A DNA stretch of 64,000 nucleotides from positions 12,097,665-12,161,664 of the forward strand of contig NC_064048.1 in assembly GCF_932526225.1 (NCBI RefSeq). Direction: 5' to 3'. This DNA is from Nematostella vectensis. Taxonomy: Eukaryota > Cnidaria > Anthozoa > Actiniaria > Edwardsiidae. A model generated the notes under the pieces. That model made no database searches. It was not told the DNA's origin and saw only the letters and a program-made list of their open reading frames with translations. The position numbers were made by a program, and so were the translations under genes. Numbering within the stretch: the stretch's first letter is position 1; the number at the start of each line of letters is the position of its first letter. Below are positions 22,944 to 37,577 of the stretch, piece after piece.

Positions 22944-23933
22944 GTTCAAGATAACGTTTTTTAGTATTTTTTTATAATACTCATCAAAAAAGTGGTGTGA
23001 CATAGGTTCGTCTACCTGATCCAGGATACTAAAGATACAGGCTTGATATGCATTATATACAGCTAGCAAAATGAGCTTGCTAGCTTTACTGATTATTTGT
23101 ATTCGATATTTTCCTAGTAAGAGAACAAAAATAAAAAGCAAAGAGTCGAGGAAGTAAACAAGTTATGTGATCTTTAATGTTTTATTAGGAGGGGTACATT
23201 TTGTACAAAGAAGCATACATAGAATATGCTTAAAAGTGCAGTGTGATGAAGAGCTTTGCAATAGCTCTCCGGCCAGGACACAATGAATTTCAGTCAAATT
23301 CTAATGTTGACCTAAGAGCCTTTGGTCCATGTGGAAGACTTAAATTCAAAGGAAATGCCCACAAACTGTCAATAAACATTCAGTAAAATATCGAATATTA
23401 TTTTAACAAAGCATTGACAACTATTAAAGTTCAACTGTGTGTAGACAATTGAAAGCCTACAAGAAACACTGACTCCAGACATGCGCAGTGCCATGACGCT
23501 GCCCCTTTAATGAGTGGAGAGGGGAGGGATACAAGTTTATTAAAAGTCTATTTGTGAGACCAACAAACTGGTTGAAAGAACAAGCGTGTTAATAGTAAAA
23601 CAATTATTTGATTACAAAACTACTGTAGATTCCTTTGCACCAAGATAATAACACACATTATTTTGTTTGTTATTTAGGAGGAACGATACGAGCTCTACGA
23701 GACAAATGAGAAGTATTTATTACTCATCTAAATTATACACGTAAATAATAATATTCAAAAGAACTACTGTAACTAAGTAAGTAACACTCACATGTTTTTA
23801 AAATTTTAAATAAGTATACAGTTTCATTCAGATACATCTTGTGGTCACTGTGCCATCTACAGGGCCATACCCAAAGCACCTGTGCACCCCATCCAACTAA
23901 GGGCATCGGCTGCACAGATGTTCCTGATAAATG
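22228..23933 (+). repeat. Repeat unit 14 (type B)
   Basis: 1,706 bases, T28, B-box at 22872, with the linked GGGAAGG and AGGCATGGG markers. Confidence 0.97.
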
Positions 23934-24615
23934 GGGCAGGAAAATTTTCCGCGACACCGTGCTTTCATGGTCCCCCATGATTCCTTGTTGGGTGAAGCCC
24001 CTCTAGATGTTGACATGTCAACTTCGCAGTCACATGAAAGAAATGTCTAATAGTGTTTTGCAGTCAAGTTGGTTTACGATAATTGGTTACAATAGTTGGT
24101 TACAATAATTTTGAAAAATTGTTATCATAGCTATGGTCAAATACTGTACATAGAACTGCAAATAAAAAGACTAAAAAAAATAATAATAAAAATAAAGCAA
24201 AACTAAAAGTAAAGCAAAAAACGACAGAGACATTCTGTACACAATAAAAGACAATGCGCCCGCGTGCGTTACGATGCCACGCCGACATAGCGAGCCCCCA
24301 AGGGACCCAAAACGCCCACATAGACCTGTATTTTTTTCATCCTATATCTCAGCGAGCTGTGCGTGGCGTAACCGTATTACAGGCCTGGGATCCTGGTTAT
24401 TGTCCTCCCCATTAATGCGCGGGTTGGAATACCTTGCAAGAGTGTTGTACAGCATATTCGCCGGAAATATCGGTGCTTGGGGCCTTCGGGTTCTTTACAG
24501 CCTTCCGTAAAAGCCTTGTGCTGCCATACCGATTGGGTAATCCGTATGTATGGTTTCCGTTTTGTTCTTTAGGCCGGGTTCGATCCCAGGCCAATGGGCT
24601 TTTTTTTTCTCTATG

Positions 24616-24647
<32 letters not shown>

Positions 24648-25637
24648 GTTCAAGATAACGTTTTTTAGTATTTTTTTATAATACTCATCAAAAAAGTGGT
24701 GTGACATAGGTTCGTCTACCTGATCCAGGATACTAAAGATACAGGCTTGATATGCATTATATACAGCTAGCAAAATGAGCTTGCTAGCTTTACTGATTAT
24801 TTGTATTCGATATTTTCCTAGTAAGAGAACAAAAATAAAAAGCAAAGAGTCGAGGAAGTAAACAAGTTATGTGATCTTTAATGTTTTATTAGGAGGGGTA
24901 CATTTTGTACAAAGAAGCATACATAGAATATGCTTAAAAGTGCAGTGTGATGAAGAGCTTTGCAATAGCTCTCCGGCCAGGACACAATGAATTTCAGTCA
25001 AATTCTAATGTTGACCTAAGAGCCTTTGGTCCATGTGGAAGACTTAAATTCAAAGGAAATGCCCACAAACTGTCAATAAACATTCAGTAAAATATCGAAT
25101 ATTATTTTAACAAAGCATTGACAACTATTAAAGTTCAACTGTGTGTAGACAATTGAAAGCCTACAAGAAACACTGACTCCAGACATGCGCAGTGCCATGA
25201 CGCTGCCCCTTTAATGAGTGGAGAGGGGAGTGATACAAGTTTATTAAAAGTCTATTTGTGAGACCAACAAACTGGTTGAAAGAACAAGCGTGTTAATAGT
25301 AAAACAATTATTTGATTACAAAACTACTGTAGATTCCTTTGCACCAAGATAATAACACACATTATTTTGTTTGTTATTTAGGAGGAACGATACGAGCTCT
25401 ACGAGACAAATGAGAAGTATTTATTACTCATCTAAATTATACACGTAAATAATAATATTCAAAAGAACTACTGTAACTAAGTAAGTAACACTCACATGTT
25501 TTTAAAATTTTAAATAAGTATACAGTTTCATTCAGATACATCTTGTGGTCACTGTGCCATCTACAGGGCCATACCCAAAGCACCTGTGCACCCCATCCAA
25601 CTAAGGGCATCGGCTGCACAGATGTTCCTGATAAATG
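23934..25637 (+). repeat. Repeat unit 15 (type C)
   Basis: 1,704 bases, T27, B-box at 24577. It has the 7-T and AATGGGC markers and T at 25231 (GGGAGTGAT), as in copy 9. Confidence 0.97.
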
Positions 25638-26321
25638 GGGCAGGAAAATTTTCCGCGACACCGTGCTTTCATGGTCCCCCATGATTCCTTGTTGGGTGAA
25701 GCCCCTCTAGATGTTGACATGTCAACTTCGCAGTCACATGAAAGAAATGTCTAATAGTGTTTTGCAGTCAAGTTGGTTTACGATAATTGGTTACAATAGT
25801 TGGTTACAATAATTTTGAAAAATTGTTATCATAGCTATGGTCAAATACTGTACATAGAACTGCAAATAAAAAGACTAAAAAAAATAATAATAAAAATAAA
25901 GCAAAACTAAAAGTAAAGCAAAAAACGACAGAGACATTCTGTACACAATAAAAGACAATGCGCCCGCGTGCGTTACGATGCCACGCCGACATAGCGAGCC
26001 CCCAAGGGACCCAAAACGCCCACATAGACCTGTATTTTTTTTCATCCTATATCTCAGCGAGCTGTGCGTGGCGTAACCGTATTACAGGCCTGGGATCCTG
26101 GTTATTGTCCTCCCCATTAATGCGCGGGTTGGAATACCTTGCAAGAGTGTTGTACAGCATATTCGCCGGAAATATCGGTGCTTGGGGCCTTCGGGTTCTT
26201 TACAGCCTTCCGTAAAAGCCTTGTGCTGCCATACCGATTGGGTAATCCGTATGTATGGTTTCCGTTTTGTTCTTTAGGCCGGGTTCGATCCCAGGCCAAT
26301 GGCCTTTTTTTTTCTCTATGG

Positions 26322-26353
<32 letters not shown>

Positions 26354-27343
26354 GTTCAAGATAACGTTTTTTAGTATTTTTTTATAATACTCATCAAAAA
26401 AGTGGTGTGACATAGGTTCGTCTACCTGATCCAGGATACTAAAGATACAGGCTTGATATGCATTATATACAGCTAGCAAAATGAGCTTGCTAGCTTTACT
26501 GATTATTTGTATTCGATATTTTCCTAGTAAGAGAACAAAAATAAAAAGCAAAGAGTCGAGGAAGTAAACAAGTTATGTGATCTTTAATGTTTTATTAGGA
26601 GGGGTACATTTTGTACAAAGAAGCATACATAGAATATGCTTAAAAGTGCAGTGTGATGAAGAGCTTTGCAATAGCTCTCCGGCCAGGACACAATGAATTT
26701 CAGTCAAATTCTAATGTTGACCTAAGAGCCTTTGGTCCATGTGGAAGACTTAAATTCAAAGGAAATGCCCACAAACTGTCAATAAACATTCAGTAAAATA
26801 TCGAATATTATTTTAACAAAGCATTGACAACTATTAAAGTTCAACTGTGTGTAGACAATTGAAAGCCTACAAGAAACACTGACTCCAGACATGCGCAGTG
26901 CCATGACGCTGCCCCTTTAATGAGTGGAGAGGGGAGGGATACAAGTTTATTAAAAGTCTATTTGTGAGACCAACAAACTGGTTGAAAGAACAAGCGTGTT
27001 AATAGTAAAACAATTATTTGATTACAAAACTACTGTAGATTCCTTTGCACCAAGATAATAACACACATTATTTTGTTTGTTATTTAGGAGGAACGATACG
27101 AGCTCTACGAGACAAATGAGAAGTATTTATTACTCATCTAAATTATACACGTAAATAATAATATTCAAAAGAACTACTGTAACTAAGTAAGTAACACTCA
27201 CATGTTTTTAAAATTTTAAATAAGTATACAGTTTCATTCAGATACATCTTGTGGTCACTGTGCCATCTACAGGGCCATACCCAAAGCACCTGTGCACCCC
27301 ATCCAACTAAGGGCATCGGCTGCACAGATGTTCCTGATAAATG
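25638..27343 (+). repeat. Repeat unit 16 (type D)
   Basis: 1,706 bases, T27 after ATGG, B-box at 26282. It matches copy 10. Confidence 0.97.
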
Positions 27344-28025
27344 GGGCAGGAAAATTTTCCGCGACACCGTGCTTTCATGGTCCCCCATGATTCCTTGTTG
27401 GGTGAAGCCCCTCTAGATGTTGACATGTCAACTTCGCAGTCACATGAAAGAAATGTCTAATAGTGTTTTGCAGTCAAGTTGGTTTACGATAATTGGTTAC
27501 AATAGTTGGTTACAATAATTTTGAAAAATTGTTATCATAGCTATGGTCAAATACTGTACATAGAACTGCAAATAAAAAGACTAAAAAAAATAATAATAAA
27601 AATAAAGCAAAACTAAAAGTAAAGCAAAAAACGACAGAGACATTCTGTACACAATAAAAGACAATGCGCCCGCGTGCGTTACGATGCCACGCCGACATAG
27701 CGAGCCCCCAAGGGACCCAAAACGCCCACATAGACCTGTATTTTTTTCATCCTATATCTCAGCGAGCTGTGCGTGGCGTAACCGTATTACAGGCCTGGGA
27801 TCCTGGTTATTGTCCTCCCCATTAATGCGCGGGTTGGAATACCTTGCAAGAGTGTTGTACAGCATATTCGCCGGAAATATCGGTGCTTGGGGCCTTCGGG
27901 TTCTTTACAGCCTTCCGTAAAAGCCTTGTGCTGCCATACCGATTGGGTAATCCGTATGTATGGTTTCCGTTTTGTTCTTTAGGCCGGGTTCGATCCCAGG
28001 CCAATGGGCTTTTTTTTTCTCTATG

Positions 28026-28058
<33 letters not shown>

Positions 28059-29048
28059 GTTCAAGATAACGTTTTTTAGTATTTTTTTATAATACTCATC
28101 AAAAAAGTGGTGTGACATAGGTTCGTCTACCTGATCCAGGATACTAAAGATACAGGCTTGATATGCATTATATACAGCTAGCAAAATGAGCTTGCTAGCT
28201 TTACTGATTATTTGTATTCGATATTTTCCTAGTAAGAGAACAAAAATAAAAAGCAAAGAGTCGAGGAAGTAAACAAGTTATGTGATCTTTAATGTTTTAT
28301 TAGGAGGGGTACATTTTGTACAAAGAAGCATACATAGAATATGCTTAAAAGTGCAGTGTGATGAAGAGCTTTGCAATAGCTCTCCGGCCAGGACACAATG
28401 AATTTCAGTCAAATTCTAATGTTGACCTAAGAGCCTTTGGTCCATGTTGAAGACTTAAATTCAAAGGAAATGCCCACAAACTGTCAATAAACATTCAGTA
28501 AAATATCGAATATTATTTTAACAAAGCATTGACAACTATTAAAGTTCAACTGTGTGTAGACAATTGAAAGCCTACAAGAAACACTGACTCCAGACATGCG
28601 CAGTGCCATGACGCTGCCCCTTTAATGAGTGGAGAGGGGAGGGATACAAGTTTATTAAAAGTCTATTTGTGAGACCAACAAACTGGTTGAAAGAACAAGC
28701 GTGTTAATAGTAAAACAATTATTTGATTACAAAACTACTGTAGATTCCTTTGCACCAAGATAATAACACACATTATTTTGTTTGTTATTTAGGAGGAACG
28801 ATACGAGCTCTACGAGACAAATGAGAAGTATTTATTACTCATCTAAATTATACACGTAAATAATAATATTCAAAAGAACTACTGTAACTAAGTAAGTAAC
28901 ACTCACATGTTTTTAAAATGTTAAATAAGTATACAGTTTCATTCAGATACATCTTGTGGTCACTGTGCCATCTACAGGGCCATACCCAAAGCACCTGTGC
29001 ACCCCATCCAACTAAGGGCATCGGCTGCACAGATGTTCCTGATAAATG
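27344..29048 (+). repeat. Repeat unit 17
   Basis: 1,705 bases, T28, B-box at 27987. It has the 7-T and AATGGGC markers, G at 28920 in the AT palindrome (shared only with copy 34) and a private T at 28448. Confidence 0.96.
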
Positions 29049-29729
29049 GGGCAGGAAAATTTTCCGCGACACCGTGCTTTCATGGTCCCCCATGATTCCT
29101 TGTTGGGTGAAGCCCCTCTAGATGTTGACATGTCAACTTCGCAGTCACATGAAAGAAATGTCTAATAGTGTTTTGCAGTCAAGTTGGTTTACGATAATTG
29201 GTTACAATAGTTGGTTACAATAATTTTGAAAAATTGTTATCATAGCTATGGTCAAATACTGTACATAGAACTGCAAATAAAAAGACTAAAAAAATAATAA
29301 TAAAAATAAAGCAAAACTAAAAGTAAAGCAAAAAACGACAGAGACATTCTGTACACAATAAAAGACAATGCGCCCGCGTGCGTTACGATGCCACGCCGAC
29401 ATAGCGAGCCCCCAAGGGACCCAAAACGCCCACATAGACCTGTATTTTTTTTCATCCTATATCTCAGCGAGCTGTGCGTGGCGTAACCGTATTACAGGCC
29501 TGGGATCCTGGTTATTGTCCTCCCCATTAATGCGCGGGTTGGAATACCTTGCAAGAGTGTTGTACAGCATATTCGCCGGAAATATCGGTGCTTGGGGCCT
29601 TCGGGTTCTTTACAGCCTTCCGTAAAAGCCTTGTGCTGCCATACCGATTGGGTAATCCGTATGTATGGTTTCCGTTTTGTTCTTTAGGCCGGGTTCGATC
29701 CCAGGCCAATGGCCTTTTTTTTTCTCTAT

Positions 29730-29764
<35 letters not shown>

Positions 29765-30754
29765 GTTCAAGATAACGTTTTTTAGTATTTTTTTATAATA
29801 CTCATCAAAAAAGTGGTGTGACATAGGTTCGTCTACCTGATCCAGGATACTAAAGATACAGGCTTGATATGCATTATATACAGCTAGCAAAATGAGCTTG
29901 CTAGCTTTACTGATTATTTGTATTCGATATTTTCCTAGTAAGAGAACAAAAATAAAAAGCAAAGAGTCGAGGAAGTAAACAAGTTATGTGATCTTTAATG
30001 TTTTATTAGGAGGGGTACATTTTGTACAAAGAAGCATACATAGAATATGCTTAAAAGTGCAGTGTGATGAAGAGCTTTGCAATAGCTCTCCGGCCAGGAC
30101 ACAATGAATTTCAGTCAAATTCTAATGTTGACCTAAGAGCCTTTGGTCCATGTGGAAGACTTAAATTCAAAGGAAATGCCCACAAACTGTCAATAAACAT
30201 TCAGTAAAATATCGAATATTATTTTAACAAAGCATTGACAACTATTAAAGTTCAACTGTGTGTAGACAATTGAAAGCCTACAAGAAACACTGACTCCAGA
30301 CATGCGCAGTGCCATGACGCTGCCCCTTTAATGAGTGGAGAGGGGAGGGATACAAGTTTATTAAAAGTCTATTTGTGAGACCAACAAACTGGTTGAAAGA
30401 ACAAGCGTGTTAATAGTAAAACAATTATTTGATTACAAAACTACTGTAGATTCCTTTGCACCAAGATAATAACACACATTATTTTGTTTGTTATTTAGGA
30501 GGAACGATACGAGCTCTACGAGACAAATGAGAAGTATTTATTACTCATCTAAATTATACACGTAAATAATAATATTCAAAAGAACTACTGTAACTAAGTA
30601 AGTAACACTCACATGTTTTTAAAATTTTAAATAAGTATACAGTTTCATTCAGATACATCTTGTGGTCACTGTGCCATCTACAGGGCCATACCCAAAGCAC
30701 CTGTGCACCCCATCCAACTAAGGGCATCGGCTGCACAGATGTTCCTGATAAATG
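29049..30754 (+). repeat. Repeat unit 18
   Basis: 1,706 bases, A run of 7, T28 after ATGG, B-box at 29692. It follows the G-marked copy 17 just as copy 35 follows copy 34. Confidence 0.96.
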
Positions 30755-32441
30755 GGGCAGGAAAATTTTCCGCGACACCGTGCTTTCATGGTCCCCCATG
30801 ATTCCTTGTTGGGTGAAGCCCCTCTAGATGTTGACATGTCAACTTCGCAGTCACATGAAAGAAATGTCTAATAGTGTTTTGCAGTCAAGTTGGTTTACGA
30901 TAATTGGTTACAATAGTTGGTTACAATAATTTTGAAAAATTGTTATCATAGCTATGGTCAAATACTGTACATAGAACTGCAAATAAAAAGACTAAAAAAA
31001 ATAATAATAAAAATAAAGCAAAAAACGACAGAGACATTCTGTACACAATAAAAGACAATGCGCCCGCGTGCGTTACGATGCCACGCCGACATAGCGAGCC
31101 CCCAAGGGACCCAAAACGCCCACATAGACCTGTATTTTTTTTCATCCTATATCTCAGCGAGCTGTGCGTGGCGTAACCGTATTACAGGCCTGGGATCCTG
31201 GTTATTGTCCTCCCCATTAATGCGCGGGTTGGAATACCTTGCAAGAGTGTTGTACAGCATATTCGCCGGAAATATCGGTGCTTGGGGCCTTCGGGTTCTT
31301 TACAGCCTTCCGTAAAAGCCTTGTGCTGCCATACCGATTGGGTAATCCGTATGTATGGTTTCCGTTTTGTTCTTTAGGCCGGGTTCGATCCCAGGCCAAT
31401 GGCCTTTTTTTTTCTCTATGGTTTTTTTTTTTTTTTTTTTTTTTTTACACAGTTCAAGATAACGTTTTTTAGTATTTTTTTATAATACTCATCAAAAAAG
31501 TGGTGTGACATAGGTTCGTCTACCTGATCCAGGATACTAAAGATACAGGCTTGATATGCATTATATACAGCTAGCAAAATGAGCTTGCTAGCTTTACTGA
31601 TTATTTGTATTCGATATTTTCCTAGTAAGAGAACAAAAATAAAAAGCAAAGAGTCGAGGAAGTAAACAAGTTATGTGATCTTTAATGTTTTATTAGGAGG
31701 GGTACATTTTGTACGAAGAAGCATACATAGAATATGCTTAAAAGTGCAGTGTGATGAAGAGCTTTGCAATAGCTCTCCGGCCAGGACACAATGAATTTCA
31801 GTCAAATTCTAATGTTGACCTAAGAGCCTTTGGTCCATGTGGAAGACTTAAATTCAAAGGAAATGCCCACAAACTGTCAATAAACATTCAGTAAAATATC
31901 GAATATTATTTTAACAAAGCATTGACAACTATTAAAGTTCAACTGTGTGTAGACAATTGAAAGCCTACAAGAAACACTGACTCCAGACATGCGCAGTGCC
32001 ATGACGCTGCCCCTTTAATGAGTGGAGAGGGGAGGGATACAAGTTTATTAAAAGTCTATTTGTGAGACCAACAAACTGGTTGAAAGAACAAGCGTGTTAA
32101 TAGTAAAACAATTATTTGATTACAAAACTACTGTAGATTCCTTTGCACCAAGATAATAACACACATTATTTTGTTTGTTATTTAGGAGGAACGATACGAG
32201 CTCTACGAGACAAATGAGAAGTATTTATTACTCATCTAAATTATACACGTAAATAATAATATTCAAAAGAACTACTGTAACTAAGTAAGTAACACTCACA
32301 TGTTTTTAAAATTTTAAATAAGTATACAGTTTCATTCAGATACATCTTGTGGTCACTGTGCCATCTACAGGGCCATACCCAAAGCACCTGTGCACCCCAT
32401 CCAACTAAGGGCATCGGCTGCACAGATGTTCCTGATAAATG
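30755..32441 (+). repeat. Repeat unit 19
   Basis: 1,687 bases, the shortest copy. Seventeen bases are missing near 31015, between two AAAGCAAAA direct repeats, and the T tract is 25. Private G at 31715. B-box at 31382. Confidence 0.96.
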
Positions 32442-34162
32442 GGGAAGGAAAATTTTCCGCGACACCGTGCTTTCATGCTCCCCCATGATTCCTTGTTGGG
32501 TGAAGCCCCTCTAGATGTTGACATGTCAACTTCGCAGTCACATGAAAGAAATGTCTAATAGTGTTTTGCAGTCAAGTTGGTTTACGATAATTGGTTACAA
32601 TAGTTGGTTACAATAATTTTGAAAAATTGTTATCATAGCTATGGTCAAATACTGTACATAGAACTGCAAATAAAAAGACTAAAAAAAATAATAATAAAAA
32701 TAAAGCAAAACTAAAAGTAAAGCAAAAAACGACAGAGACATTCTGTACACAATAAAAGACAATGCGCCCGCGTGCGTTACGATGCCACGCCGACATAGCG
32801 AGCCCCCAAGGGACCCAAAACGCCCACATAGACCTGTATTTTTTTTCATCCTATATCTCAGCGAGCTGTGCGTGGCGTAACCGTATTACAGGCATGGGAT
32901 CCTGGTTATTGTCCTCCCCATTAATGCGCGGGTTGGAATACCTTGCAAGAGTGTTGTACAGCATATTCGCCGGAAATATCGGTGCTTGGGGCCTTCGGGT
33001 TCTTTACAGCCTTCCGTAAAAGCCTTGTGCTGCCATACCGATTGGGTAATCCGTATGTATGGTTTCCGTTTTGTTCTTTAGGCCGGGTTCGATCCCAGGC
33101 CAATGGTCTTTTTTTTTTTCTCTATGGTTTTTTTTTTTTTTTTCTCTATGGTTTTTTTTTTTTTTTTACACAGTTCAAGATAACGTTTTTTAGTATTTTT
33201 TTATAATACTCATCAAAAAAGTGGTGTGACATAGGTTCGTCTACCTGATCCAGGATACTAAAGATACAGGCTTGATATGCATTATATACAGCTAGCAAAA
33301 TGAGCTTGCTAGCTTTACTGATTATTTGTATTCGATATTTTCCTAGTAAGAGAACAAAAATAAAAAGCAAAGAGTCGAGGAAGTAAACAAGTTATGTGAT
33401 CTTTAATGTTTTATTAGGAGGGGTACATTTTGTACAAAGAAGCATACATAGAATATGCTTAAAAGTGCAGTGTGATGAAGAGCTTTGCAATAGCTCTCAG
33501 GCCTGGACACAATGAATTTCAGTCAAATTCTAATGTTGACCTAAGAGCCTTTGGTCCATGTGGAAGACTTAAATTCAAAGGAAATGCCCACAAACTGTCA
33601 ATAAACATTCAGTAAAATATCGAATATTATTTTAACAAAGCATTGACAACTATTAAAGTTCAACTGTGTGTAGACAATTGAAAGCCTACAAGAAACACTG
33701 ACTCCAGACATGCGCAGTGCCATGACGCTGCCCCTTTAATGAGTGGAGAGGGGAGGGATACAAGTTTATTAAAAGTCTATTTGTGAGACCAACAAACTGG
33801 TTGAAAGAACAAGCGTGTTAATAGTAAAACAATTATTTGATTACAAAACTACTGTAGATTCATTTGCATCAAGATAATAACACACATTATTTTGTTTGTT
33901 ATTTAGGAGGAACGATACGAGCTCTACGAGACAAATGAAAAGTATTTATTACTCATCTAAATTATACACGTAAATAATAATATTCAAAAGAACTACTGTA
34001 ACCAAGTAAGTAACACTCACATGTTTTTAAAATTTTAAATAAGTATACAGTTTCATTCAGATACATCTTGTGGTCACTGTGCCATCTACAGGGCCATACC
34101 CAAAGCACCTGTGCACCCCATCCAACTAAGGGCATCGGCTGCACAGATGTTCCTGATAAATG
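32442..34162 (+). repeat. Repeat unit 20 (most divergent copy)
   Basis: 1,721 bases. It has the type B markers (A at 32445 and 32894) but many private changes: C at 32478, T at 33107, A at 33499, T at 33504, A at 33862, T at 33869, A at 33939 and C at 34003. Its T tract is compound (33109-33167). B-box at 33086. Confidence 0.96.
33109..33167 (+). repeat. Compound T tract of unit 20
   Basis: T11, then CTCTATGG, T16, CTCTATGG, T16. The CTCTATGG spacer present once in other copies is doubled, as expected from slippage inside the T runs. Confidence 0.9.
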
Positions 34163-34844
34163 GGGCAGGAAAATTTTCCGCGACACCGTGCTTTCATGGT
34201 CCCCCATGATTCCTTGTTGGGTGAAGCCCCTCTAGATGTTGACATGTCAACTTCGCAGTCACATGAAAGAAATGTCTAATAGTGTTTTGCAGTCAAGTTG
34301 GTTTACGATAATTGGTTACAATAGTTGGTTACAATAATTTTGAAAAATTGTTATCATAGCTATGGTCAAATACTGTACATAGAACTGCAAATAAAAAGAC
34401 TAAAAAAAATAATAATAAAAATAAAGCAAAACTAAAAGTAAAGCAAAAAACGACAGAGACATTCTGTACACAATAAAAGACAATGCGCCCGCGTGCGTTA
34501 CGATGCCACGCCGACATAGCGAGCCCCCAAGGGACCCAAAACGCCCACATAGACCTGTATTTTTTTTCATCCTATATCTCAGCGAGCTGTGCGTGGCGTA
34601 ACCGTATTACAGGCCTGGGATCCTGGTTATTGTCCTCCCCATTAATGCGCGGGTTGGAATACCTTGCAAGAGTGTTGTACAGCATATTCGCCGGAAATAT
34701 CGGTGCTTGGGGCCTTCGGGTTCTTTACAGCCTTCCGTAAAAGCCTTGTGCTGCCATACCGATTGGGTAATCCGTATGTATGGTTTCCGTTTTGTTCTTT
34801 AGGCCGGGTTCGATCCCAGGCCAATGGCCTTTTTTTTTCTCTAT

Positions 34845-34880
<36 letters not shown>

Positions 34881-35870
34881 GTTCAAGATAACGTTTTTTA
34901 GTATTTTTTTATAATACTCATCAAAAAAGTGGTGTGACATAGGTTCGTCTACCTGATCCAGGATACTAAAGATACAGGCTTGATATGCATTATATACAGC
35001 TAGCAAAATGAGCTTGCTAGCTTTACTGATTATTTGTATTCGATATTTTCCTAGTAAGAGAACAAAAATAAAAAGCAAAGAGTCGAGGAAGTAAACAAGT
35101 TATGTGATCTTTAATGTTTTATTAGGAGGGGTACATTTTGTACAAAGAAGCATACATAGAATATGCTTAAAAGTGCAGTGTGATGAAGAGCTTTGCAATA
35201 GCTCTCCGGCCAGGACACAATGAATTTCAGTCAAATTCTAATGTTGACCTAAGAGCCTTTGGTCCATGTGGAAGACTTAAATTCAAAGGAAATGCCCACA
35301 AACTGTCAATAAACATTCAGTAAAATATCGAATATTATTTTAACAAAGCATTGACAACTATTAAAGTTCAACTGTGTGTAGACAATTGAAAGCCTACAAG
35401 AAACACTGACTCCAGACATGCGCAGTGCCATGACGCTGCCCCTTTAATGAGTGGAGAGGGGAGGGATACAAGTTTATTAAAAGTCTATTTGTGAGACCAA
35501 CAAACTGGTTGAAAGAACAAGCGTGTTAATAGTAAAACAATTATTTGATTACAAAACTACTGTAGATTCCTTTGCACCAAGATAATAACACACATTATTT
35601 TGTTTGTTATTTAGGAGGAACGATACGAGCTCTACGAGACAAATGAGAAGTATTTATTACTCATCTAAATTATACACGTAAATAATAATATTCAAAAGAA
35701 CTACTGTAACTAAGTAAGTAACACTCACATGTTTTTAAAATTTTAAATAAGTATACAGTTTCATTCAGATACATCTTGTGGTCACTGTGCCATCTACAGG
35801 GCCATACCCAAAGCACCTGTGCACCCCATCCAACTAAGGGCATCGGCTGCACAGATGTTCCTGATAAATG
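34163..35870 (+). repeat. Repeat unit 21
   Basis: 1,708 bases, T30 after single-G ATG, B-box at 34807. No private change seen. Confidence 0.96.
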
Positions 35871-36553
35871 GGGCAGGAAAATTTTCCGCGACACCGTGCT
35901 TTCATGGTCCCCCATGATTCCTTGTTGGGTGAAGCCCCTCTAGATGTTGACATGTCAACTTCGCAGTCACATGAAAGAAATGTCTAATAGTGTTTTGCAG
36001 TCAAGTTGGTTTACGATAATTGGTTACAATAGTTGGTTACAATAATTTTGAAAAATTGTTATCATAGCTATGGTCAAATACTGTACATAGAACTGCAAAT
36101 AAAAAGACTAAAAAAAATAATAATAAAAATAAAGCAAAACTAAAAGTAAAGCAAAAAACGACAGAGACATTCTGTACACAATAAAAGACAATGCGCCCGC
36201 GTGCGTTACGATGCCACGCCGACATAGCGAGCCCCCAAGGGACCCAAAACGCCCACATAGACCTGTATTTTTTTTCATCCTATATCTCAGCGAGCTGTGC
36301 GTGGCGTAACCGTATTACAGGCCTGGGATCCTGGTTATTGTCCTCCCCATTAATGCGCGGGTTGGAATACCTTGCAAGAGTGTTGTACAGCATATTCGCC
36401 GGAAATATCGGTGCTTGGGGCCTTCGGGTTCTTTACAGCCTTCCGTAAAAGCCTTGTGCTGCCATACCGATTGGGTAATCCGTATGTATGGTTTCCGTTT
36501 TGTTCTTTAGGCCGGGTTCGATCCCAGGCCAATGGCCTTTTTTTTTCTCTATG

Positions 36554-36587
<34 letters not shown>

Positions 36588-37577
36588 GTTCAAGATAACG
36601 TTTTTTAGTATTTTTTTATAATACTCATCAAAAAAGTGGTGTGACATAGGTTCGTCTACCTGATCCAGGATACTAAAGATACAGGCTTGATATGCATTAT
36701 ATACAGCTAGCAAAATGAGCTTGCTAGCTTTACTGATTATTTGTATTCGATATTTTCCTAGTAAGAGAACAAAAATAAAAAGCAAAGAGTCGAGGAAGTA
36801 AACAAGTTATGTGATCTTTAATGTTTTATTAGGAGGGGTACATTTTGTACAAAGAAGCATACATAGAATATGCTTAAAAGTGCAGTGTGATGAAGAGCTT
36901 TGCAATAGCTCTCCGGCCAGGACACAATGAATTTCAGTCAAATTCTAATGTTGACCTAAGAGCCTTTGGTCCATGTGGAAGACTTAAATTCAAAGGAAAT
37001 GCCCACAAACTGTCAATAAACATTCAGTAAAATATCGAATATTATTTTAACAAAGCATTGACAACTATTAAAGTTCAACTGTGTGTAGACAATTGAAAGC
37101 CTACAAGAAACACTGACTCCAGACATGCGCAGTGCCATGACGCTGCCCCTTTAATGAGTGGAGAGGGGAGGGATACAAGTTTATTAAAAGTCTATTTGTG
37201 AGACCAACAAACTGGTTGAAAGAACAAGCGTGTTAATAGTAAAACAATTATTTGATTACAAAACTACTGTAGATTCCTTTGCACCAAGATAATAACACAC
37301 ATTATTTTGTTTGTTATTTAGGAGGAACGATACGAGCTCTACGAGACAAATGAGAAGTATTTATTACTCATCTAAATTATACACGTAAATAATAATATTC
37401 AAAAGAACTACTGTAACTAAGTAAGTAACACTCACATGTTTTTAAAATTTTAAATAAGTATACAGTTTCATTCAGATACATCTTGTGGTCACTGTGCCAT
37501 CTACAGGGCCATACCCAAAGCACCTGTGCACCCCATCCAACTAAGGGCATCGGCTGCACAGATGTTCCTGATAAATG
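35871..37577 (+). repeat. Repeat unit 22
   Basis: 1,707 bases, T29 after single-G ATG, B-box at 36515. No private change seen. Confidence 0.96.

Larger units (their letters stand above)
20507..27343 (+). repeat. Four-unit block ABCD, second copy (units 13-16)
   Basis: Same 6,837-base length and same markers in the same order as 10243-17079, offset by 10,264 bases (six units). Equality of the T-tract lengths, which drift fast, points to a very recent duplication or to an assembly duplication. Confidence 0.9.
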
